Assembly (NCBI RefSeq): GCF_001402915.1 | Contig: NZ_CP012945.1 | Span: forward strand, 4,937,501-5,001,500 | DNA: 64,000 nt | Direction: 5' to 3' | Source: Devosia sp. A16 | GTDB lineage: Bacteria; Pseudomonadota; Alphaproteobacteria; Rhizobiales; Devosiaceae | In this document: piece by piece, positions 1 through 6,760 of the stretch | Position numbering within the stretch: the stretch's first letter is position 1 | How the letters are laid out: each line of letters starts with the position of its first letter | Notes under the pieces: model-generated | Database searches by the model: none | What the model saw: only the letters and a program-made list of their open reading frames with translations | What the model was told of the DNA's origin: nothing | Position numbers and translations under genes: made by a program

Positions 1-120
1 GACATTCTGACTCGATTCCAAAACGCCCCTAATGGCCGGCCTTATAGTGGCGCAGGGGCATGCTTCGCAAGCTTTCAAAAGCTTGGTGATCAATCCGTGA
101 GCGGAGAGCCGCCAACTGTG

Positions 121-546
121 TCAGGCGGGAAACAGTCCGCGCTTGGCCAGCTCAACCCGTGCCCGGAGCTCGATCTCGTCGAGCAATGCGTCCAGCCCGG
201 GCTCCGATCGCTCCCGCGCCTGGCTCAACACAGCCATGAGCTGGTTGAGGCGGCCCTCGGCCATCCGCCCACCCAGGAGGTCGCCGCGCAGCCCCTCCAG
301 CGTGTCGATCAACTGGTTGCCGCGCCGCACCATCTTGCGCCGCTTGAGCAGCGGGTCCTCGACGGCCTGCAGCGCCAGCAATGCGTCAAGCGAGGTGGCT
401 GCGGCAATGGAGGCGGTCGGCCGCGCCTCCTGGGCCTGCGGTCCCTGCCCGATCTCGAACGCCACGCCGGACGCGCCGCGACCGGACGCCGAGCGCCCCG
501 CCACATTGCCTACCCGCGCATTGTTCTCGATCCGCACCGGACTCAC
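121..546 (-). CDS. fliX: Flagellar assembly regulator FliX
   Basis: A 141-residue protein matching the FliX family, a small alphaproteobacterial regulator that couples early flagellar assembly to sigma-54/FlbD-dependent expression of later genes. The N-terminal 45 residues are low complexity (Ala/Gly/Ser/Arg), followed by a conserved helical part with the family-like stretch DALLALQAVEDPLLKRRK and a helix ending near the C-terminus. The start used is a GTG at 546; an in-frame GTG lies three codons downstream, so the start is not certain. The gene diverges from flgI, the same arrangement described in Caulobacter, and a perfect CtrA-type box lies 40 bp upstream of the start. Identification is from sequence recognition only. 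Confidence 0.88.
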   Translation of the reverse strand: MSPVRIENNARVGNVAGRSASGRGASGVAFEIGQGPQAQEARPTASIAAATSLDALLALQAVEDPLLKRRKMVRRGNQLIDTLEGLRGDLLGGRMAEGRLNQLMAVLSQARERSEPGLDALLDEIELRARVELAKRGLFPA

Positions 547-585
547 CCGCCCTGCTCGCTGCCCGGCAAAATCTGCCGCCAGCAG

Positions 586-600
586 TTAAGCAAACGTTAA
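586..600. promoter_or_regulatory. CtrA-type box TTAA-N7-TTAA
   Basis: Perfect match to the CtrA consensus: TTAA, seven bases (GCAAACG), TTAA. It lies in the fliX/flgI divergent intergenic region, 40 bp upstream of fliX and 157 bp upstream of flgI. CtrA control of fliX is known in Caulobacter; here it is inferred from the motif alone. Confidence 0.75.
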
Positions 601-686
601 TGCGCCCGGCAGGACTTGCCCATCGACGCCAGGCGCCACGCTTCCGTCGAGAGCATTATCGAGCAAAATCAAACATTTGTGGAGTT

Positions 687-702
687 TGGCACGGTTCTGG
701 CA
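687..702 (+). promoter_or_regulatory. Sigma-54-type promoter of flgI
   Basis: TGGCACG-GTTC-TGGCA fits the -24/-12 consensus TGGCACG-N4-TTGCW with one mismatch and has exact GG-N10-GC spacing. It ends 55 bp before the flgI start, leaving room for a short leader. Caulobacter-type class III flagellar genes use such promoters. Confidence 0.6.
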
Positions 703-756
703 ACGCTCCCGGCAATCGCGGTGCATGGGGATGTGCCGCTTTCCGGGGACTACCAG

Positions 757-1881
757 ATGGCCAAATTCAACCTGAAGCGCGCCTTGCTTGGTCTGATGAC
801 CGCCTTGCTGCTGCTGCCGCAGCCAGGCGTGAGCTTCGCCGCCGCCGCGCGCATCAAGGACGTCGTCAACATCGAGGGCGTGCGAGACAACCAGCTGGTC
901 GGCTACGGCCTGGTGGTCGGCCTCAACGGCACCGGCGACGGCCTCAACAACTCGCCCTTCACCAAGCAGAGCCTGCAGGCCATGCTGGAGCGGCTGGGCG
1001 TTAATACCCGCGGCGAGAGCATGCGCACCGGCAATGTCGCAGCGGTTATGGTGACAGCCAACCTGCCGGCCTTCTCGACCCAGGGCTCCCGTCTCGACGT
1101 CAACGTCGCCTCCTTGGGCGATGCCAAGAGCCTGCAGGGCGGAACCCTGCTGGTGACGCCGCTGCTCGGCGCCGACGGCGAGGTCTACGCCATCGCCCAG
1201 GGCTCGGTGACCATCAACGGCTTCTCGGCCGCCGGCGATGCGGCCTCGGTCGTCTCGGGCGTCCCGACCACCGGCCGCATTTCCTCGGGCGGGCTGATCG
1301 AGCGCGAGATCGGCTTCGTGCTCGGCGCGCAGCGCTCGCTGCGTCTGGCGCTCCGCAATCCCGACCTCACCACCTCGCGCCGCATCGCGCTCGCGATCAA
1401 CGATTTCATCGGCGTGCCCTGCGCCACGCCCGAGGATCCGGCGACTATCCGGCTCAACCTGCCCCGCAACTTCAACGGCAATATCGTCGACCTGCTCACC
1501 GACATCGAACAGCTGGTCATCGAGACCGACCTGCCGGCCAAGATCGTCATCGACGAGAACTCCGGCATCATCGTCATGGGCAAGGATGTGCGCGTCTCCA
1601 CCGTGGCCGTGGCCCAGTCCAACCTCACGGTGACCATCGCCGAGAGCCCCACGGTGGTGCAGCCCAACCCGCTGAGCCTCGGCCAGACCGCCGTCGAGCC
1701 GCGCACCGATCTCTCGGTGAACACCACCGACAGCAACCTCGCGGTGGTGCCGGAATCGGTGAGCCTGCAGGAACTGGTCGATGGCCTCAATGCGCTCGGC
1801 ATCAGCCCGCGCGACCTGATCGCCATCCTGCAGGCGGTGAAGGCCTCGGGCGCCTTGCAAGCCGACATCGAGGTGCTGTGA
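757..1881 (+). CDS. flgI: Flagellar P-ring protein FlgI
   Basis: A 374-residue precursor of the P-ring subunit, which assembles round the flagellar rod in the peptidoglycan layer. The ATG at 757 gives a typical signal peptide: a basic start, then LLGLMTALLLL, and an Ala-rich cleavage region near residues 28-31. The mature protein begins with RIKDVVNIEGVRDNQLVGYG and contains GLNGTGDGLNNSPFT, both hallmark FlgI segments; the C-terminus (VSLQELVDGLNALGISPRDLIAILQAVKASGAL) is also characteristic. Length is normal for the family. An open frame extends upstream to 616 but would bury the signal peptide. The stop overlaps the next start by 1 bp (TGATG), so translation is probably coupled. Confidence 0.97.
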   Translation: MAKFNLKRALLGLMTALLLLPQPGVSFAAAARIKDVVNIEGVRDNQLVGYGLVVGLNGTGDGLNNSPFTKQSLQAMLERLGVNTRGESMRTGNVAAVMVTANLPAFSTQGSRLDVNVASLGDAKSLQGGTLLVTPLLGADGEVYAIAQGSVTINGFSAAGDAASVVSGVPTTGRISSGGLIEREIGFVLGAQRSLRLALRNPDLTTSRRIALAINDFIGVPCATPEDPATIRLNLPRNFNGNIVDLLTDIEQLVIETDLPAKIVIDENSGIIVMGKDVRVSTVAVAQSNLTVTIAESPTVVQPNPLSLGQTAVEPRTDLSVNTTDSNLAVVPESVSLQELVDGLNALGISPRDLIAILQAVKASGALQADIEVL

Positions 1882-2228
1882 TGCTGAGTTCCCCCGCCGG
1901 GCTGGGCTATGCCGGCCAGAGCCGGTCGACCACCCTTGCGCCCGCACAGGTCGGCCATCTTCGCGAGCAGGCAAAGGACCTTGAGGGTGTTTTTCTCAAC
2001 ACCTTGATGAAGGAGATGTTCTCCTCGCTCAAGACCGACCATAGCGCCATGGGCGGTGGCTTTGCCGAAGAGACCTGGCGCGGCATGCAGGCCGAGCAGA
2101 TGGCGGACGTGTTGGCCCGCTCCGGCGGCGTCGGCCTCGCCGATGCCCTGCTGCCCGACCTCATTGCGGCACAGGAAGCCGCCCAGAACGCCATTCCGAC
2201 CACACGAACCAGCGGAGCGCTGAAATAA
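1881..2228 (+). CDS. Single-domain rod-binding protein (FlgJ N-terminal type)
   Basis: A 115-residue protein matching the rod-binding domain of FlgJ (in alphaproteobacteria often annotated CheL or rod-binding protein). The core LREQAKDLEGVFLNTLMKEM followed by GGGFAEETWRGMQAEQMADVLARSGGVGLAD is typical. The C-terminal muramidase domain of enterobacterial FlgJ is absent, as usual in this class, so a separate lytic enzyme must open the peptidoglycan. It lies between flgI and a FlgN-like gene with overlaps at both ends, in one translationally coupled operon. Confidence 0.9.
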   Translation: MLSSPAGLGYAGQSRSTTLAPAQVGHLREQAKDLEGVFLNTLMKEMFSSLKTDHSAMGGGFAEETWRGMQAEQMADVLARSGGVGLADALLPDLIAAQEAAQNAIPTTRTSGALK

Positions 2229-2698
2229 TGAATGCTGCTGCCGAACGCCTCGCGGCTCTCGATACCCTTCCGGCTGCCGAGCTCTGCGGGCTCGCCATGG
2301 AGACGCTGGAGAACCTGGTGGTGGTGCTGAACCAGGAGACTACCCTGCTCCGCGCCGGCCGTGCCCGCGACGCCGGAGAACTCACCGCCGAAAAGACGCG
2401 GCTGGCGCAGGACTATATGGGCTTTGCCCGATCGGTGCAGCGCCAGTCGGCGCGATTGCGCGCCGAGGCGCCCGAATTGGTCGATCAACTGCTGAACGGC
2501 CATGATCGACTTGCAACGCAGATGGCCGAGAACCTGCGCGTCATTGCTACCGCCCGCTCGGTCACCGAGGATCTGCTGACCGATGTCGCCCGCGCGATGA
2601 GCGCCAGGGCCCGCCCCCGGACCTACGGCGCCACTGGAGAGCTCGCCGGGCAACCGCCACAGATCGCCAGCGGCGTATCGATCAACCGCGCCCTCTAG
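2228..2698 (+). CDS. FlgN-like flagellar export chaperone
   Basis: A 156-residue helical protein that starts inside the stop codon of the preceding gene (TAATG). Residues about 18-125 form a long predicted helical hairpin rich in Leu, Arg and Glu (AMETLENLVVVLNQETTLLRAGRARDAG, then a second helical block), the shape of FlgN-type chaperones that bind FlgK and FlgL before export. The C-terminal 30 residues look disordered. The assignment rests on the fold-like pattern plus the position in the flgI operon, so it is less certain than its neighbours. No alternative function suggests itself. Confidence 0.65.
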   Translation: MNAAAERLAALDTLPAAELCGLAMETLENLVVVLNQETTLLRAGRARDAGELTAEKTRLAQDYMGFARSVQRQSARLRAEAPELVDQLLNGHDRLATQMAENLRVIATARSVTEDLLTDVARAMSARARPRTYGATGELAGQPPQIASGVSINRAL

Positions 2699-2846
2699 CC
2701 CCGCCGGCCGGAGCGGCTCGCCGCTCGCCGAACGGAGAGGCGCTTCGCATCCCTACAGTTTTCGGCAAATTGCCACGGCCGGCGAAAGCTGCCTGCAAGC
2801 CTCGGCCGGCACTATTCCGATTGATTGACAATTGGGATTGCCGGTC

Positions 2847-3170
2847 ATGAGCGCCAGAATAGCGCCCGAACCGATCAACACGGGACTGGGAGCCGTTGCG
2901 GATTACCGTTCGCGGACGCTGCTTGGCGATTCCCGCGCCGGCTCGGACCAGGCCGACGCACCGCCGCCCCCTCCTCCGCGCCCGGGCCAGCCACAGTTGC
3001 TGCCGCCCCTGCCCACTCCTCCGCCGCCGCCGGGCTCCGCCTTTGCCGCTGCCCTGCTCTCGGGCCAGCTACCGCCCAAGCCGACCAGCGATCGAGAAAT
3101 CCTGTTGCGCCTCGGCAGCGCCGACTTGCCGGCCCAGGGATCGCTCGCCTTGCACGACCGGCTGGTCTGA
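2847..3170 (+). CDS. Small proline-rich protein in the flagellar cluster
   Basis: A predicted 107-residue protein that I do not recognise. The ATG at 2847 gives MSARIAPEPINTGLGAVADY; a TTG five codons upstream is also possible. Residues about 35-70 are dominated by Pro runs (three consecutive Pro-rich patches), flanked by a charged N-terminal part and a C-terminal segment with helical character (SDREILLRLGSADLPAQGSLALHDRLV). There is no signal peptide or membrane segment. It lies 148 bp after the FlgN-like gene and 250 bp before the first flagellin, so a role in the flagellum is possible but unsupported. The Pro runs are GC-rich, and a chance open frame cannot be excluded. Confidence 0.5.
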   Translation: MSARIAPEPINTGLGAVADYRSRTLLGDSRAGSDQADAPPPPPPRPGQPQLLPPLPTPPPPPGSAFAAALLSGQLPPKPTSDREILLRLGSADLPAQGSLALHDRLV

Positions 3171-3420
3171 GCACACGATTCTGCCCCGCGCGGCACGCGG
3201 CTCCCTAATACCGTAACCATCCCACGCTGCCCGGCAGAACTTGCCGGAGCGAAATATTCCTTAATCTTCACAAGGCCTTACGACCTACGAAAAGCGATCG
3301 CGGAACAGAAAATTAACCGCACCGGGCAGCATTCCGTTAACCATTCCTAAGCCGGCGGCAGCTACGATCCCTCCCAATCTCAGGACGAGATTATTGATCT
3401 AGCCAGAAGGGATTCCACCC

Positions 3421-4881
3421 ATGCCGGAAGTTAACCTGTCAAAGGCGGTTCGCTCGAACCTCCTCAGCCTGCAGTCCACCGCGGCCTCCATGGCCAAGAC
3501 GCAGGAGCGTCTTGCCACCGGCCTCAAAGTGAACACGGCGCTCGACAACCCGACCAACTTCTTCACTGCCGCGTCGCTGAATAGTCGTGCGTCCGACATG
3601 GCAAACCTGCTGGACTCGATGTCGAACGGCATCAAGACCATCGAGGCCGCCGATAACGGCCTCACCTCCATCACCAAGACCGTGGAGTCGATGCAGTCGG
3701 CGCTCCGCCAGGCGCGCCAGGACAAGTCCTTCAAGACCATGTCCTACAGCCTCGACGCCGCCGCGATCGGCACCGCAGCGGTAAAGACGATCTCGTTCGA
3801 AGGTGGCGCGGTTGGCACCACCCCGACCAGCGTCGACCTCAACACCGTCTCTGCCGCTGCAACACCCGCGACCCTCACCGGCTCGGTGGCCGTGGCCGAC
3901 GATACCGCGCTGCAAGCGTTCGCCGGCCAGACGATCACGCTGACCTCGGGGACCAACACCACGAGCTTCGCGATCACCAACACCTCGACCAAGGCTCAGC
4001 TCGAGACCGCGCTGTCGGCTGCCGGCTTCACCGCCGCCTTCGATTCGGGCACCGATGAGTTGGGGATCACCCGCGCTGACGGCGCCAACTTCACCGGGTC
4101 GGGCGCCGCGGCGACCAGCCTGGGCGTCGCCGCCACCTCGTCCGACGGCGTGGCCGCGGTCACCGGTGCGGTCAAGACGGTCGATGCGCTGGTGCAGGAG
4201 ATCAACTCCAACACCTCGCTGAAGGACAAGATCCGTGCCTCGAACGACAACGGCAAGCTGCGCATCGAGAACCTGTCGACCGAAGAGCTGACCGTCAACG
4301 GCATCAGCTCGAGCGGTCAGGTCGACGGCGGCACGGGCACCGGCGATATCGGTGGCAACACTGTCCGCAAGAACCTCGTCACCCAGTTCAATGAACTGCG
4401 CGACCAGCTCGACAAGTTCGCTGACGATGCTTCGTTCAACGGCATCAACCTGCTCCGCGGCGACAAGCTCAAGCTGACGTTCAACGAGACCGGCACCTCG
4501 ACCATCGACATCCAGGCCAAAAACGAGAATGGCGACCCGATCGCCATCAACAACACCACCTTGGGCATCGAGCACGTCGTCAACTCCGACTTCGACGCCG
4601 ACTCCAAGCTCGACGCCAAGCTGGAAATCCTCGGCTCGGCACTGGGCAAGCTCCGCTCGCAGGCCTCCTCGTTCGGTTCGAACCTGTCGATCGTGCAGAA
4701 CCGCACCGACTTCACCAAGAACATGATCAACACGCTGGAAACCGGCGCCGCGAACCTGACCTTGGCCGACACCAACGAGGAAGCGGCGAACCTCCTCGCC
4801 CTGCAGACCCGCCAGCAGCTGTCGTCGACGGCCCTGTCGATGGCTTCGCAGGCCGACCAGGCCGTGCTCCGCCTGTTCTAG
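3421..4881 (+). CDS. Flagellin 1
   Basis: A 486-residue flagellin, the first of three in tandem. The N-terminal D0/D1 part (VNLSKAVRSNLLSLQSTAASMAKTQERLATGLKVN, with the ALDNPTNFFTAASL motif) and the C-terminal D1/D0 part (NMINTLETGAANLTLADTNEEAANLLALQTRQQL, ending QADQAVLRLF) are canonical. The middle, about residues 120-300, is a Ser/Thr/Ala-rich variable domain with no cysteine. A ribosome-binding site AGAAGGG precedes the ATG. A 59-bp stretch of the variable region is identical in DNA to flagellin 2, which looks like gene conversion. A rho-independent terminator follows, so the gene can be transcribed alone from the 250-bp upstream region. Confidence 0.97.
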   Translation: MPEVNLSKAVRSNLLSLQSTAASMAKTQERLATGLKVNTALDNPTNFFTAASLNSRASDMANLLDSMSNGIKTIEAADNGLTSITKTVESMQSALRQARQDKSFKTMSYSLDAAAIGTAAVKTISFEGGAVGTTPTSVDLNTVSAAATPATLTGSVAVADDTALQAFAGQTITLTSGTNTTSFAITNTSTKAQLETALSAAGFTAAFDSGTDELGITRADGANFTGSGAAATSLGVAATSSDGVAAVTGAVKTVDALVQEINSNTSLKDKIRASNDNGKLRIENLSTEELTVNGISSSGQVDGGTGTGDIGGNTVRKNLVTQFNELRDQLDKFADDASFNGINLLRGDKLKLTFNETGTSTIDIQAKNENGDPIAINNTTLGIEHVVNSDFDADSKLDAKLEILGSALGKLRSQASSFGSNLSIVQNRTDFTKNMINTLETGAANLTLADTNEEAANLLALQTRQQLSSTALSMASQADQAVLRLF

Positions 4882-4904
4882 GCGCGACGCTAATGAAGAC
4901 GATG

Positions 4905-4933
4905 AAGGCGGGCCTCGGCCCGCCTTTTTCTTT
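4905..4933 (+). terminator. Rho-independent terminator after flagellin 1
   Basis: GGCGGG, a 6-base loop, CCCGCC, then TTTTTCTTT. It is nearly identical to the terminator after flagellin 2, consistent with duplication of a whole gene-plus-terminator unit. Confidence 0.88.
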
Positions 4934-5125
4934 GCCGGCAGCGCTTCCGTATCACTTCGAAGCATGGAGCAAACCGCTCGTTAACTTTGCGTTCAATGGC
5001 ATCGGCGGCCTTCAATTCACGCGACGAACTTAAGACTTCTTTTGCGGGTCCGGCACGATGATCCGGCCACGTCTCAGGAGAGACGGCCTTAGTAACTGAG
5101 TACGGACCCAGAAAGGGCCTCCAAA

Positions 5126-6586
5126 ATGGCTGATGTAAATCTGTCAAAGGCAGTTCGCTCGAACCTGCTGAGCCTGCAGTCAACCGCCTCGTCCATGGCC
5201 AAGACGCAGGAGCGTCTCGCCACCGGTCTCAAGGTGAACTCGGCGCTCGACAACCCGACTAACTTCTTCACCGCCGCATCGCTGAATTCTCGTGCTTCGG
5301 ATATGGCGAGCCTGCTCGACTCCATGTCCAACGGCATCAAGACCATCGAAGCCGCGGACAATGGCCTGTCGTCGATCACCAAGACCGTCGAATCGATGCA
5401 GTCGACGCTCCGTCAGGCGCGCCAGGACAAGTCGTTCAAGACCACGTCCTACGCACTCGACGCGACGGCTATTGGCACGTCTTCGGTCAAGACCCTGTCG
5501 TTCGAAGGCGGCGCCGTCGGCACCTCGCCGGTCAGCGTCAACCTGAACACGACCTCGTCTGCTGCAACCCCGGCAACCCTCGCCGGTTCGGTGGCTGTTG
5601 CCGACGATACCGCACTGCAGGCCTTTGCCGGCCAGACGATCACGCTGACCTCGGGGACCAACACCACGAGCTTCGCGATCACCAATACTTCGACCAAGGC
5701 CGAACTCGAAACGGCCCTGTCTTCGGCCGGCTTCACCGCCGCCTTCGACTCGGGCACCAACGAGCTCGGCATCACCCGCGCCGACGGCGTCAACTTCACC
5801 GGTTCGGGTGCTGGCGCAACCAGCCTCGGCGTGGCGACGACGTCGACCGACGGCGTGGCTGCCGTGACCGGTGCGGTCAAGACCGTTGACGCGCTCGTTT
5901 CCGAGATCAACTCCAACTCGTCGCTGAAGGACAAGATCCGCGCCTCCAACGACAACGGCAAGCTCCGCATCGAGAACCTCTCGACCGAAGAGCTGACCGT
6001 CAACGGTGTTGGCTCGGATGGCGAAGTCGATGGCACTTCGGGCACGTCGACGATCGGCGGCAACGAGGTCCGCAAGAACCTGGCCAAGCAGTTCAACGAA
6101 CTGCGCGACCAGCTCGACAAGCTGGCCGATGATGCCTCCTTCAACGGCATCAACCTGCTCCGTGGCGACAAGCTCAAGCTGACGTTCAACGAGACGGGCA
6201 CTTCGACCATCGACATCCAGGCCAAGGATTCCGATGGCGACGCGACCTCGATCAACAATACGTCGCTCGGCATCACCACCGTTGCCGACAAGGATCTCGA
6301 CAGCGACGCATCGATCGACGCCAAGTTGAGCACGCTGGGCGACGCCCTGGGCACCCTGCGTTCGCAGTCTTCGGCCTTCGGCTCGAACCTGTCGATCGTG
6401 CAGAACCGCCAGGACTTCACCAAGAACATGATCAACACCCTCGAAACCGGTGCGGCGAACCTGACGCTTGCCGACACCAACGAGGAAGCGGCGAACCTTC
6501 TCGCCCTGCAGACCCGCCAGCAGCTGTCTTCGACGGCTCTGTCGATGGCCTCGCAGGCCGACCAGGCCGTGCTGCGCCTGTTCTGA
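5126..6586 (+). CDS. Flagellin 2
   Basis: A 486-residue flagellin of exactly the same length as flagellin 1 and colinear with it over the whole protein. The N-terminus (MADVNLSKAVRSNLLSLQ) and C-terminus (SMASQADQAVLRLF) are virtually the same; differences concentrate in residues about 115-140 and 380-420. The ATG at 5126 is preceded by GAAAGGG. The 244-bp gap from flagellin 1 contains that gene's terminator and must hold the promoter for this one; a TTAA-N7-TTCA sequence, one base from a CtrA box, starts at 4981. A terminator follows the gene. Alphaproteobacteria commonly build filaments from several flagellins. Confidence 0.97.
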   Translation: MADVNLSKAVRSNLLSLQSTASSMAKTQERLATGLKVNSALDNPTNFFTAASLNSRASDMASLLDSMSNGIKTIEAADNGLSSITKTVESMQSTLRQARQDKSFKTTSYALDATAIGTSSVKTLSFEGGAVGTSPVSVNLNTTSSAATPATLAGSVAVADDTALQAFAGQTITLTSGTNTTSFAITNTSTKAELETALSSAGFTAAFDSGTNELGITRADGVNFTGSGAGATSLGVATTSTDGVAAVTGAVKTVDALVSEINSNSSLKDKIRASNDNGKLRIENLSTEELTVNGVGSDGEVDGTSGTSTIGGNEVRKNLAKQFNELRDQLDKLADDASFNGINLLRGDKLKLTFNETGTSTIDIQAKDSDGDATSINNTSLGITTVADKDLDSDASIDAKLSTLGDALGTLRSQSSAFGSNLSIVQNRQDFTKNMINTLETGAANLTLADTNEEAANLLALQTRQQLSSTALSMASQADQAVLRLF

Positions 6587-6609
6587 GACGTCCGACCCAA
6601 GACAAGACG

Positions 6610-6638
6610 AAGGCGGGCTCCGGCCCGCCTTTTTCTTT
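6610..6638 (+). terminator. Rho-independent terminator after flagellin 2
   Basis: GGCGGG, loop CTCCGG, CCCGCC, then TTTTTCTTT. It differs from the flagellin 1 terminator only in the loop. Confidence 0.88.
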
Positions 6639-6760
6639 GCGCTGGACTGTTTTCGTCCGTCGTTTAACCCCTCGTTTCCGATTGGGACGCGATAGATGAA
6701 GCACAGTGACTAGCCGGGCCCCAGGATGCGGGCATTTAGACAGACCAGAAGGTTTGTGAC

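Noticed and set aside
3171-3420. Sigma-54 or sigma-28 promoters upstream of the flagellins.
   Set aside because: No GG-N10-GC element with adequate flanks and no TAAA-N15-GCCGATAA match in the three upstream regions.
3439-4965. Long minus-strand frames opposite the flagellins (also 5449-6600 and 6710-7996).
   Set aside because: Antisense shadows of well-defined flagellins; no conserved motifs, and they contain the complements of the flagellin terminators.
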